From Galdieria sulphuraria (taxonomy: Eukaryota > Rhodophyta > Bangiophyceae > Galdieriales > Galdieriaceae), in assembly GCF_000341285.1 (NCBI RefSeq), contig NW_005178447.1, positions 54,848 through 118,847 on the forward strand: DNA of 64,000 nt. Reading direction: 5' to 3'. The notes below the pieces were generated by a model that was not told the origin of the DNA, ran no database searches, and worked only from the letters and a program-made list of their open reading frames with translations. The position numbers and the translations under genes are program-made. Shown here in pieces: positions 1 to 12,089 of the stretch; position 1 is the first letter of the stretch, and each line of letters begins with the position of its first letter.

Positions 1-3000
1 AAGACTCCGTACATACAACAGCAAGATTTCAAGTGCAACGGTACAAAGTCTTTATCAAGACGACAACTAGTAGTCAATAAAGTATCAATTCTACCTTAAA
101 GAAGCCATCCTATAAAAACACTATCTAACAGAAACTCTATTGGACAACCCAATGTCCACATAATGACAATTCAAACAACTCTCTCGTAGATACCCCCTAA
201 AAGATAAAAGCGCATATTAGTCTTACAACCAACTAATTGATTTTGAATGAAAACGTTGATTCAACTTTTGTATGCATCGAGTTGTGCCGTTATCTTGTCT
301 AACAGATTGACTCCATTAATTATTAGGGCTATATTTCAATAGTCAAGTTTGAACGTTTCTAACAATCAACGCATTTAGATGCGAATACTTGAAAAAAGAT
401 TGACATCTGATTCTTATCTGCGAAGTGACTATAGCGTACCCAGTAATGCTTGGTTGGAACGAAATGGTATAACTAAAAGCACTTCAAAAAACAAGTAGTA
501 ATCAATTGAATCAAGTACAGGTTAACGTAGTTATATCTAAGCAAACAACCAGTTAATATCAAAATATATAAACTGGTAGTATTACATTCGTGGCACTGTA
601 AAGATACATTACAATTCATCGCTTGAGTAGATTCATGAAAACTATCCAGAATGAAATGATCAACGAAAACGTATCCAATATTGCGGAGTAATAATTGGAC
701 ACTCAAACACTACCAAGTTTTTCTCAAACCAAGTCTTCATCTCCCTAGTCTTCTGTATCCTTAGTAATAATACTACTATTAATACTATATGACAAATCGT
801 TTTTCTCGGGATACGGACTAATTCGTTCGATAAATTCAGTATAATCTTTAAGAATTCAAAAAGTTGAATCAACCATAGAGGACATTTCATTTACTTATGA
901 AACAGAATTTCTTCTTGATGAGATAATCGACTAGTAATCAACAAGTGACCAGCTCGAATATAGAGTGCTATCTTAAATGAGCAATACCAAGAGGTATCTT
1001 ACTTTCTTTCCAATGAACATAAAATCACTGAATTCAGTATACAATTCAAGTAATATAAAACAGTAACCAGTTTCTAGATAAGTTGAGAAAGAAGAAATCA
1101 AATAGACCTTTTCTTACGTGTCTACTAGAATAATTGTGCCGTGTCCCGTTGAGATTTAACTAGAAGTGGTAAGATTCAGAGTACTCTAAAGCAAGTGATT
1201 ATTACTTCCTTCAATACAGCTGTAACCAGAATTGTTTCGGATATCTCTCTGAAATAAGATTCAAATTCAACTCATCAATAGAAACAAGGTATTATTCGTA
1301 CGGCATAAATACATTGTTATTTATCACTTGAATCAATTTTGGTAATAGTTCAAGATAAAGAGGTGGATGAAAACCACCAAAGGTTGCGAAAGGGTTCAAA
1401 CATCAAAGGATATACGAAAGGATCCTGAAATCAGAACATGACTATTAGTTTGTGTTTTGCTGCTACTTGTGTAAAAATCACAGAGTTGATTTTGCTTGCT
1501 TTTTGTGAGAATCAACCTCAAAATCTGTAAAACATAGGTCTGATACTCTAACCCTGGAAACCAGAAAAGCATTCATTTACTTCTTTTCCCTGAATTTCTT
1601 TCAACTAACCTTTCTATAGTATTCAATCGAAAACTATATACAACGTAAAACACAAATTCTGTCCTTTATAGCAATTCATAAGAATAAGAGAAAACAACCA
1701 ATAGGTCGTACTAGGACAAGTTCAATTTCTATTCCCAGCAGATCGTTTGTACAGAACTTTGACAGCAATCTAGTTGATTCTTTCTTTGAATCTACATTAT
1801 CTCGCAGTCTTTGAATACTACTTTTTATCATATTCATCCCTTTTCTTGTAAGAACATATTACAACTCTAAAGAACAAGATCGTCACCATTCTACAATTAC
1901 GACGATAAAGAAGAGAAAAAACGAAATAGAAATATTATCTTATCCTTATCGACTAGATGACTAACTCCATATGAAGCTGGTCTTAGGGTCGAACAAGTAA
2001 GATGGAAATGTTCTGGAGCACAAATAACCATAAGATGGTTTCAACATGAGAGCATTACAATATGTTCAGATAAATCAGTAGTAGATTCCAGATCACATAA
2101 AACAGTATGCTGTACACTTTCATGATGCTGCAAGTTCACTTGTCGAAGATTACTTGATTCAACTGACGAAATTGTCTCGAATTGATCACTTGGACTATCA
2201 ATTGCCTATCCCTACAAATGCAACGCAACTATCACGGGACAAAGAGATCTTATGCGATCGGGATTTCCAATGAAAAAAGATTCTGAAAAGTTTTTACGTC
2301 GACGTTTTCCGAAAAGAAATGACGACTAATTGCTTCATCATACTACCATGAGATAACAAACAAGTTCGTTTCAAGAATCAAAAGATAAAGATTAGTCTCA
2401 AACAGGTACAAGCAAAATCGAAAATCGACAAGTAAAGCAACTCGATACCCTATTTGTTGTTCAAAATCAGAACTTTATGTAGTTCTACTAATACTAAGGT
2501 ACAGGAATAGTCGTAAGTGTGCAAATGATACCCTTTTCTTTTGTAAACTCGACAATACAATTTTCCTTTATGGTAAAAAATAGGTCAAATTCGTGCTTTT
2601 ATGACAAAAACTTTTATTAGTATTCCATGTACCACTAACCAATACATTATACTTTCTCTTGTTGTTGTTGTCTTTTTACAATTCCAAGTAAATAAAACAA
2701 TGAGACTTTTCCTCTCATGCCAACAACGAAGAAAGAAGTAAAAGATAGAAACACAAGTCATTCTCTTTGTAGAATTGTTGACTATGCCATACTTTACTAG
2801 CCTTGGGCTCATATTTCTTGTCGTTGCTGTTCTGGTTGAATTTCAAGTAGTGGCGAATGGTTTGATTTTGCTGTGATAGTCGAAAAATGTTTTAGGGTCG
2901 TGTCAATGTATTTGCAAACCACTTTGTTCGTCTGCGTATGCTTTCTAGGAATTATTTACCAAAAGTTTGACTTTATTTTCAGAGTCAAACCAAAAACTCT

Positions 3001-3679
3001 AGTCGGAAACGATGACATCAACGTGAGCACTCGTGTAACCTTGTAGAAGTTCACCCAATCTTCCATGAGTTTCTTTCAGAGCTACTTTGTATACTATCCA
3101 AACGCAACCTGTTTGCACAAAATGTTGTGTCTCCTTTTCGCTTTTTGACAGCTACAACTACCACTACTTTCAACAGCATGACTTTCAGTGTGTTGGGAAA
3201 AAAAAAGATCAGCAGCACTCTTGACACGCAAATACTGCTATACACAAGTCGCCTTGTTTCCCATTCATACATTCCTACTACTGTTACCCTCCTTTCCAAC
3301 TATATAAGGACCAAAGACGATTTGCAATAGATGCCTTTCAGAAACACCATCAATACTAGTTTCAACTTTATCACTCTTACGACTTGCATATTCTTTTAGA
3401 CAAACTTAACTTTCGGTAAACCCAGTAATTCATAAAAACAAAGGCGTTTCTCAAAACGGACTAATAGCTACAGTTGCTATCGTCAAAACCTTTTACCAGG
3501 TGGACACAACCATGACTTTCAGCAGTGCTCTTTTGCTTGCTTTATTTCATAGTTCCCAACAAGGTGAGTATCCATTGAACTGAAAACTTTTCCCTTGCTA
3601 TAAAGAAGCAAGTCTATTCAGCTTTCGTTCTCAATAACTGTCAAACCTTATGGGTGTCGTTTTTCCGCAAATAATATTT
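1..3679. other. Gene-poor AT-rich stretch
   Basis: No convincing coding region is visible on either strand. Open frames are all under about 85 codons and have no family resemblance. One short frame at 3511 begins with an ATG, encodes a hydrophobic signal-like start and runs into a GTGAGT donor, so it could be a first exon, but I found no following exon. No telomeric repeat, tRNA or rRNA is recognisable. It may be subtelomeric, which is inference only. Confidence 0.5.
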
Positions 3680-5030
3680 CAAAAGACATATCTAAATCAA
3701 TAGAATTGATCTAAAAGCATAACAATATAAACAATCATTAAAAATACCTTCCTACGTTATCCTGAGAAATGAATTTGTTTTACAAAAAGTGCAAATATCG
3801 TTTACACTCAAAAACCTGTTGCAAAGCTACAGACCGATTTCTCCATCGTGAAAAGAGTCATATAGAAGGCAAAAAACTATCATACGGAAAGTAACGCTTT
3901 GTACTGAACAAAACACTCAACTGAGTGTCTGACTGGTTTCTTGTTCTTGTAGAATATCTTTGAAATTATAGCCCCAAGCCTGATTCTCAGAATCTCAACA
4001 ACAGACTACAGGACTTTCAACTGCTAATACATACGCAAAACTGCTCTGAAACAATTATCGATAGAAATAAACAAACTTGCGAGACAACTAATTGACCAAA
4101 GTACCAACACTCAACGACAGCTTAAACTCCTTTGTCTTTATTCTCTTCTCGACAACGCTAATCTCAAATTTCCATACAAGACCAGAAGTGAAATAACAAC
4201 AAGTGTTGCATAAAGGATATAAACTCCAAAGAGATAATAAAAGTTGTAAATACAAAAAAGAAACTACAGTCTACATGGAACTCAGAGCACAGGACTCGAC
4301 GGATTGTTATAAAAGAAACATTTGAAGGGCTTAAAAAGAAACGTAGATAATAGAAATTCACTTGTCCAACTAAAACGAACGACGAATTTGCTTTAGAAAT
4401 TAAAGTCTGAAAAGTTTCACTAGCAAACTTGAACCAGGTCCACAGCCTTGACAACACTCACTGAGCCTTCCTGTCCATCCAACAATCAAACCATTGTGTT
4501 CATTTCTAATTGGATTGTTATGAGAAGGATCGTTTTGTATTCTCTCCTTTCACTGGAAATATATTATTTTGAGTGACTAGTGAGTTTTATGAAAGAAAAT
4601 ATTCCACTTGGAGATATGTAAAAAGGTTCTGGAACAATAAGTGTGCTAGATATAATCAATCTCACATCTCAGTATTGTTGTGAAACGAGAAGAACAGTGT
4701 CGTAACAAAGGTCCTCTCAACTCCCTAGCGACACTGTAGCCTTTTAACAGAGTTGAGTTTGATCAATCTTGTCTCTGCAAGGTAAATTTTAAACTACTTG
4801 TGACCCTATTTTGATAACAAATCAAGAACGGTTTTGCTACAACTAGTTTTTGACTCGTTCTCGATCTGAGAACCTTTTTTTTGTTGGTCACTCAAAATTA
4901 AGGAAAACTCCTTAAAGATGTAAAATGGTCATTTTCCAATTTCAATGACATTAACTCTGTTTGGCTTGCATTGTGAGAGCTAGAACCTTTCCTTCTATGC
5001 AAATACGCTCAAGGAACAATCTTTTTTCGA
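3680..5030 (+). repeat. Diverged 1.3-kb repeat, copy A
   Basis: This segment aligns by eye, in the same orientation and order, with 12090-13365. Shared anchors include ctgactggtttcttgttct, caacaagtgttgcataaa, aacgtagataatagaaat, ttcacttgtccaactaaaac (the other copy differs by a few bases) and gtgagttttatgaaagaaa. Differences are scattered substitutions and small indels, so the du­plication is not recent. The part matching the open frame at 12202-12522 in the other copy is not open here, so this copy looks non-coding. No terminal inverted repeats or target-site duplications were seen. It could be an old segmental duplication or a low-copy dispersed element. Confidence 0.8.
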
Positions 5031-8000
5031 TTACGAGTTATAAAGAAGAATAAATCGTATATTCAACTCTAGAATTGGAAAGTATACAGAGGACAGGACG
5101 ATAATAAAAAACTGACCAAAGGTTGGGAATACTTTTGTCTATACACAAATTCGTACATAAACTACTTACGTCAAGGAGGATCGAACCTCAAACGATTCAA
5201 GGCTATTGGTTCGTTCTCCACCTAAAGAACTTTTTGAGACTTTTTGACTAGAATAACAACGGTAAAAGTGGTGACGCTTTTGCTTCTCCTTGCACATATA
5301 TTTCAAGATTCACCTTTCTTTGTTACTTTGCAAAGAGGAGATGAAAGATTCTTATTTTTCCATTATTTCTACGTTTATATTCTTTTCTTTTCACTAGTAG
5401 ACGAAATTGATCCAGTATATTTAAAAGAACAAGACCTTTACCAGTTTGGATAATCACAATATCAATTTGACTCTGCACAATTTTATTCTGCTGAATAATA
5501 CAAAGTTGAAAGAGGCATTTTCCTTCTTTTTAGAGCAATTTGGATAAAAATATCTTTTCTTCTTTATGTTTGACTTGTCCCTAATGGAAATGAACGTTTC
5601 TTGTATTTATAGACAGTTTGTTTATACAAAACTTTGAGTTGTCTTTGATTCTTGTTATAAATATCAAAAAAGAAGCCTCCACCAGTGTATCCATCTGTTT
5701 TATATTTCGCGAGAGTCTTCTGCCTAGTGTCTAACACGAATAACTTTTGTATTATGACTCACTTATTCAAGGAGCTGATGGATGAGAGAATGGAAAAGAG
5801 TAGGAGACAAGTGGAGCTAAACAAATCTTTCCTTGAATTTGCAGAGCTTTTAAAAGTTTTGTTTTCTTCGTACTGGAAGAAATAAGAGTTCGCTTGGAGT
5901 TATCCATGCCCTAAAGCAGCTTTGTACTTTATATAGTTTGCTTTCTTATATATGTTCACAATTTGTGGTTTCTACAAAGTTCAAGAGAAGGCAGTGAAAA
6001 CCTTTAAACCTAAACAGTCATGTTTACCTTCAAAAACACCTCAACTATATAGTGGGCTACCTGGAAGAGACAATTCAACTATGAGTCAAATGCTATGATG
6101 AAAAACGAGAAGAGAATAGATAGGATAGACTCGATTGAACTGAATTGAACTTTTTTGAAAATAAGTTTTCTCTTAGCAGAATCCACAGTATCAAATATCA
6201 CTATTGTCTGCAAGTATTTTCAGAGGAGAAAGAAACAGGAGTTGTTGACTCCCACAGAAATTGGATATTGATGATATGCACTTGTGTGCAGGAGAATGAC
6301 TCGGTTAATACACCAGTGCAATCTTTCAAACATTTCGGAGATACCTTTAAACACAATTCAAAACTAAAAGCTTTTCATTTGAAGGCTATTTTTGGTGTCA
6401 ATTTGCGATATTGCAGAGTTGTAGCAATGATTCAAAATGAATAGACTATACATACATACATGTCGAATACAACTAAAATGAAAAATATCCTTTCTTGTCC
6501 AAATACTTAGTAAAGTGGTTACCGAAGAATATCTCAAAACATTCTTAAAGTGTCTGCTACGTTGTCTTTCTAGTCTGTTGAAAAAAGACTAGTAACTCCT
6601 TTTACTATAATTCTCAAAGACTGAGACAGAAAAAGTTGTTTGCAGATTTCACTTGGACTGTCCTTCCTGTCTTTTGTTAACTGAATAGAAGAGAGTTTTC
6701 CTCGGTTTTAGACCAAACGAAAAAAATGGCAGCAAAAACTTGAGGCTTCATCCAACTTAAGAACCTACACTGCGGTCTCAAAAAGAGTTTTAGCTTCTTG
6801 AAATTCGATAAAAGCTTAGATTCCTTTCGTTTTTATGTGTTTTTTTCAAACTGCATTTCTAGCCTTGGAATTCATATGAATGGCTCCTACAAATATAAAA
6901 CTTGTTGGATCCAAGAGAAAATATAGCAAAGGTAAGAACAGATACTAAAAAAGTATTTAAGTTTGCAATTCAAACTCTATCTCAAAAGTACTAACAACAC
7001 TATATATCCAAACGCTGTTTTAGTGAATTAGACTGAAAACTCACCGATTCTCAGACAAGGAAAGTAACCCGGTTGCAAAGATGATGTTCGATCTAAAAAA
7101 TTTCGTTTGACTATTTATAGTACAAGAGACATCTTAAATGATTCAACCCATTTGGACACTGAGACAAGAACTTTCTATTTCAGAAAATCACCATTTACAG
7201 AGGAGTTCTATTTATATTGCATTGCAAAGGACAACTTTGAGAGTGGAACAGAATTGCGTCTAATTAGTCAAAGGAAACCATATCCAATCTTGAACTATTG
7301 TCATTCCACAACAATCACTTGACCGATAACTTAGGAACTACAAAGTCTTTCAGCCAAGAGTCATGTTGGGTAAAAGTTCTTCAATATGGAGCGGCTTTCA
7401 GTTGGAGAATTGCTGAAGCTTTCAAGTTGGTACACTACTCGACCTTGACTCAAGTATAAAAGACTTCTTCTTTAGTAAAACAATTTTTTGGCTCTGTCTT
7501 TTACTCTTTTTTCAGCATCGATGTGCAGAAAATGAACGGTTATAGTTACTACATTTGAAGCCTTAATTGATATTTTTATATAAGACATATTCACAACTTG
7601 GTAAAAGTCGAACAAAGAATAGACAACTTGTGTAGCTATTACATCAATAATAGCTTGTATTTAATGATAAGCCAGTATGACAATCTACATAATACTCTTA
7701 TCCAAACTCATTTAGATACTTTTGTATTTATAAACTGTGCTACGACCAGTTCCACATAAACAGACTTCCCATTCATTGCAATTCTCTGTTTCCCACTGTA
7801 TTTCGTGTGTAACTTACAAAAGGTTTGTATCTTATTAGACATGTATATAGGAGTTTACTTATAGGATGGTGTGGAAGATAGTAGAAAAACTCTCTTACAG
7901 TATACAAGCCATAGAAAGAGTACCAATCAATCTAATTCACCACAAAAACCCATAGAAACCTATTTCTTGTCTATAATAAAAGAAAGTTTCTAGTTATGAC

Positions 8001-8245
8001 AAGCAAGAAAATATTCCGGCTTTCTCTCTATTGTCATTGTGAGTCTAGAAGTGTCAAAGAGATCAGTTCTACCAATCACCAAATAAACCAATCGCTCGAA
8101 CAATAAAACATACACTCTCTTCCAACTCCTTTCTCCTCCTCCAAGTGTTTTGTTCTCAGCTCCTTTGAAAGCTTTTAGGTCATCGCTTTCATCAACCTTT
8201 TCTCATCATCACTCATTCATTGATTTCGGATTGGCGGCGTGGAAA
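5031..8245. other. Long stretch without a supported gene
   Basis: Several frames of 60-99 codons occur (for example 6145-6444 and 7107-7322 on the plus strand), but none has family resemblance, clear splice signals or neighbouring exons. A short tRNA-like T-arm sequence near 5175 has no matching acceptor or anticodon arms. The last 100 bases before the ATPase gene are rich in C and T (about 8110-8145), which may be its promoter or leader. Confidence 0.45.
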
Positions 8246-10777
8246 ATGGCTAGTCAAGAGATACGCATAAGTTTGCCTGGAATGACAAAAGTACCGGTAA
8301 TAGATAGAAAAGAAGATATTTACTCTATTCTTCAAACTTATTACCACCAGTTTCCTCCAGTTGAGAAAAACTTTAACATACGCCCTTCAGCTTCCTTTTC
8401 CCCACAGATCTTTGGAGCTGGCAAAAGCTGTGTAGGACAAAATTTTTTACAGTTTCTAAAAAAATTCGCCGAAGAAGAAAAAGAGCAGACGAAGACAGAG
8501 GTTTTCAACAAAAGCTCATCGGGAAAAGTTGATTTGAAGATTTTTTCTTGGAAACACTTTGCGGAAAACACTTTGTCAGTTGTCTTAGAACTAGAAGACG
8601 GTTTTTCTGATGCTCCTTTTCCAAGGTTTCTACAGGCTTTGTTATATAATATAATTTTGAACGCTTATCGACAAAATGGAAGAAGAAAAGATGCCGCTCA
8701 CGTTGCTTCAATGATAATCAGAGAACTCAACTTGGACGATGCCATAGATTATCTTCTCGAACAGTTTCAGAAACGATATTTATTTTTGATGATAGACGAA
8801 CTTAGCCACCTGAGTTACCTCACCAAATACTATAGTGAACTTACCACGAAACAGTTCGTCGAGTCTGACCCAAAATATGTACCTTTCCGGAATTTCTTCC
8901 GTATTTTACGTGATTTGTTGATTACAGGGAAGTTAATTGTCTATTTGGCAGGTCGGACTGCTGAAATCTCAGCCCCCCTGTCTGATGCTCGCTCCAGTAG
9001 TGTGAGTCTCCATATGTTGCGGTTGAATCCCTTTAACCTCCATGATATTAACGAATATATTGAGCTGGCAACTTATGATGGAAAGTCCTTGAAGGACTGG
9101 TTATTGCCCTCCGATGATTTACGACATCGATTCGTAGAATTGTTGAAAAAGAAGACAGGAGGTATTCCGTTGATTGTAAGGAATACTTTATTAGCCCTAG
9201 TAGAGAAAGTTGCAAACTTATCGCAACCTGTTATCAACGATGAAAATATGGAAATTTTGTTAGATAGTGTCTTTAGCTCTTTACTACTAGAGTCAGTAAC
9301 GTTTATTATTCCAGAGATACTAGATTCCGCAACCCTTCTTCGATATCAATTTGTCCTTTTGAATTATCAGCTTGGAACAGTTTTTCCAATTGACTTTGTA
9401 ATTACTCTATGTGGAACGAGAAGTTATTTGATGGACTTGGTTGCAACTTTTGGGTTTTACTTTGAAATTTGTGAAACTGACGGGATTGATTTGGGCACCG
9501 AATTCAAGATTGGTTGTTGTGAATTTATATTGAGAGCTCATAGCAAAGATAACTTTTTCCTTGAGGCTACTGAACTCTTGCCTTTATCTCCGTTTAGTTA
9601 TATTCCCGACACTTCAACAGCAAAAAGAGTCTTCTTTGAATTTATATTTATGAAGATCTTTCGTTTTCGCTTATTAACTTTTCTTCATTCTAATTCCTCG
9701 CAGATTGTACATTCTGCTATTCCAGGAATTTTCCAGGGTTCTGTTATTGAACAGGACAATGTTTCTTTTTCTATGGAATCAACAAAATCTAATGATATAC
9801 CCATCTTGAGAAATGTCTCTGATTCATTTTCTGACCATTATAGAAAATATTTACAACGTTGTGGTATTTTTGTTCCAAAAGATGGCAATTCGAGTGGCGC
9901 TGATGCATATGTTGTATTCCATAATGGAGAAACACGTTATGTTGTTGGATTTTCATTCAAATTTTATCACAAAAGTGAATTTTCGAAAACAAATATTGAG
10001 AAAGAAGCAAAAAAATTTTTTAAGGGAGTTGTTTCCGTTTTGAATGACGAATCTTTTTCATCTGTTCAACTTCGTTTTCAGTTTGTGGTAGTATGTACTA
10101 GATATGATCAATCTGTAGGTTTCTCTACCGAAGAACATAATACTGTTGAAGATGCAAGTTATTTGGTTACTGAACATTCTTCAAGGTCAACTTTAAATGA
10201 AAGTAGTCGATCATGTCTACAATTGGTAATTGTTTCCCAAAGGAACCTCGAACGATTTTTTGGAAGAGAAAATTTCGAAATTTTGAGGAAAATTGGCAAG
10301 GCAAGCCCAGAAGAATTCAGTAAAGACTTTTCAGTATGGTGTAAAACTGTCTTTGAATCGATGTCCAATGAATATGTTTCATCTTTGGAAGCTGAGCAAT
10401 CAAATGTTATTTCAAGAGTAGCTCAACATATGGGACGGAGAATAAATGAGGAGAATAGGATGCAAATGGAAGGTTTTCAAAGTGCTATGCAAGTGGAAGA
10501 AGAAAAGACACGAGGCAAACAAAAAGCTGCAGCATCCAGTTCTTCATCATTTGATTGGAATACCTTCCTAAGAGAATATTGTGGCTTCACGGAAGCTTCG
10601 TTTATTGAGCGCTATGCACGTCAACTGCGTGTGTTTAGTCCAAAAACCTTTCCATATTTGGACGACTCTACTTTATTAACCTTTGGTATAGCTCTACAGG
10701 ACATTCCATTGATAGTTGACGGAATACATGAGTTTCTTGAGCAACAATCGATGAACGTGGATCTTGTTGAAAGATAA
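8246..10777 (+). CDS. Large intronless P-loop NTPase with nuclease-like region and C-terminal SAM-like domain
   Basis: Encodes 843 residues from the first in-frame ATG. A GAGKS P-loop lies at about residues 57-61 and a Walker B strand (RYLFLMIDE) at about 177-185, followed by a sensor-like strand ending in LAGRT. This is an AAA/STAND-type ATPase core. Around residues 550-572 an acidic residue is followed by two beta strands ending in GFSFK, which recalls the PD-(D/E)XK nuclease fold, although the middle acidic residue is not obvious. After a charged linker, residues 769-835 fit a SAM domain (ending LTFGIALQDIPLIVDGI). Known: Galdieria is reported to carry expanded ATPase families acquired from archaea; membership here is inference. 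The gene has no introns, unlike most genes to the right, and sits between two copies of a diverged repeat. Other possibility: an NTPase-nuclease protein of the RHS/Crinkler type. The ATPase call is firm; the nuclease and SAM calls are tentative. Confidence 0.8.
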   Translation: MASQEIRISLPGMTKVPVIDRKEDIYSILQTYYHQFPPVEKNFNIRPSASFSPQIFGAGKSCVGQNFLQFLKKFAEEEKEQTKTEVFNKSSSGKVDLKIFSWKHFAENTLSVVLELEDGFSDAPFPRFLQALLYNIILNAYRQNGRRKDAAHVASMIIRELNLDDAIDYLLEQFQKRYLFLMIDELSHLSYLTKYYSELTTKQFVESDPKYVPFRNFFRILRDLLITGKLIVYLAGRTAEISAPLSDARSSSVSLHMLRLNPFNLHDINEYIELATYDGKSLKDWLLPSDDLRHRFVELLKKKTGGIPLIVRNTLLALVEKVANLSQPVINDENMEILLDSVFSSLLLESVTFIIPEILDSATLLRYQFVLLNYQLGTVFPIDFVITLCGTRSYLMDLVATFGFYFEICETDGIDLGTEFKIGCCEFILRAHSKDNFFLEATELLPLSPFSYIPDTSTAKRVFFEFIFMKIFRFRLLTFLHSNSSQIVHSAIPGIFQGSVIEQDNVSFSMESTKSNDIPILRNVSDSFSDHYRKYLQRCGIFVPKDGNSSGADAYVVFHNGETRYVVGFSFKFYHKSEFSKTNIEKEAKKFFKGVVSVLNDESFSSVQLRFQFVVVCTRYDQSVGFSTEEHNTVEDASYLVTEHSSRSTLNESSRSCLQLVIVSQRNLERFFGRENFEILRKIGKASPEEFSKDFSVWCKTVFESMSNEYVSSLEAEQSNVISRVAQHMGRRINEENRMQMEGFQSAMQVEEEKTRGKQKAAASSSSSFDWNTFLREYCGFTEASFIERYARQLRVFSPKTFPYLDDSTLLTFGIALQDIPLIVDGIHEFLEQQSMNVDLVER

Positions 10778-12089
10778 ACCTTTTCAAGGCTGGGTTACTG
10801 TGTTTCTAAAATTGTATTCAGAATATTCAGTGTTTTATAATTACATAGCACCTAGTGCTACCTCTTGTTTCTGCTATTTACTCTTTGGTCATAGCCAACT
10901 TAATACACCACTGTCGATAAGTACTACAATCGTTTTCTTGGAAACAAGTTAGAACTGTTTTGCCTTTTGATGTCGCTATTGTATCCATCACGACTGTAGT
11001 ACGAGATATGAATTCAAATTGTTAGCTTATCCAACTCTCTTGTTATTCTTCTTAAGACAAACTATGACTTGAGTTTTTACTGAAAACCAAAAAGCTGATT
11101 CTGACTAAGGAATTTTAATTCTTAGTAAAGTTGACAAATAAATAAGCAAGTCTGAAAAGTCTAGAAAATTTGGATTTGCAATCTATGCCAGCAAGGTTCT
11201 GAGTTCAAAAAGCTACAACAGAATGACGTACATGTTTCAGTGCTACTTGTTCCATTTGAAACAATTCAGGTGCCCTTTCCTAGTTTGTTTACAGATGCTT
11301 TGGAAACATCATAATTAAGCAACTTGCAAAAAGATGACTCTGCAATAAAAGGATGACACCCCTATCTAAAGCGTTTTTCAAATCGACATGCAGCTTGATA
11401 TTTACAAATATTGAAAATTGAGACAACTCATAATCGATCGAAGTTATTGCTTTATGATCAAGATTGGAAAGAAACGGGAAACTAGTAGAATTGGTCTGCT
11501 GAACAGAATGTTGAACATCTATTGCACTGTCATCTTATGGGACGTTTTGAGATTGACAATTTAAAACACAGTTGAGGATGGACAACTCAGGCACATATTT
11601 CTACTTTCTTAGACTTGGAAATAATTTATTCATTTATTATAAAAGAGAAAAAAGAAACAAAGGATAGAATAAAATTTGTTGTTCTGGAGAAAATGGTTGA
11701 TTCTTTCTCGATACAATACAAGACTTGAGTTGGACCATGCAAGATAAACACATGCTGTCACTCGAAGAGAACGAATAAGACAACCGTGATTTGAGAAACT
11801 GGTTTCTGAATCCAACATGACGATTGATTTTGGCGAGACATTGGAATAGAGTTGCATCGTAGAAAGAAAAGCAATATGCGGGAACGAGAAAATCTGATCG
11901 AGAGCAAGGAACCGAATAATCGGGCAAAGTCAGCGATCTTTAAAAATTTCAATATAGAACATTACAAAAGCGACTCTTATACTAAAAAGGCAACAGAAGC
12001 AGTGCAAACAAACGAAAAGATAAGAAAAAAATTGAAAAAAGGTAAGCTCGCACTCATTCAGAGCAATCGCCTAGAGCCCTATCGATAAT
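10778..12089. other. Non-coding or unresolved stretch with one short lysine-rich frame
   Basis: Nothing recognisable is seen from 10778 to about 11870. From the ATG at 11876 a plus-strand frame runs to 12088 and encodes a strongly charged peptide rich in Lys, Glu and Asn, with a good GTAAG donor at 12042. It could be a first exon leading to the open frame at 12202-12522 in repeat copy B, but the splice phase does not fit any visible acceptor, so the two are left unjoined. Confidence 0.35.

Noticed and set aside
4164-4457. 97-codon minus-strand frame in repeat copy A
   Set aside because: Not open in copy B and without family resemblance; a chance frame in a non-coding repeat.
5165-5225. tRNA-like T-arm (gaggttcgatcctc on the minus strand)
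   Set aside because: No acceptor stem, D arm or anticodon arm in the right places; left as coincidence or a degraded tRNA.
6145-6444. 99-codon plus-strand frame
   Set aside because: Its start codon is not ATG, no splice partner exon was found, and the text fits no family. It could still be a remnant exon.
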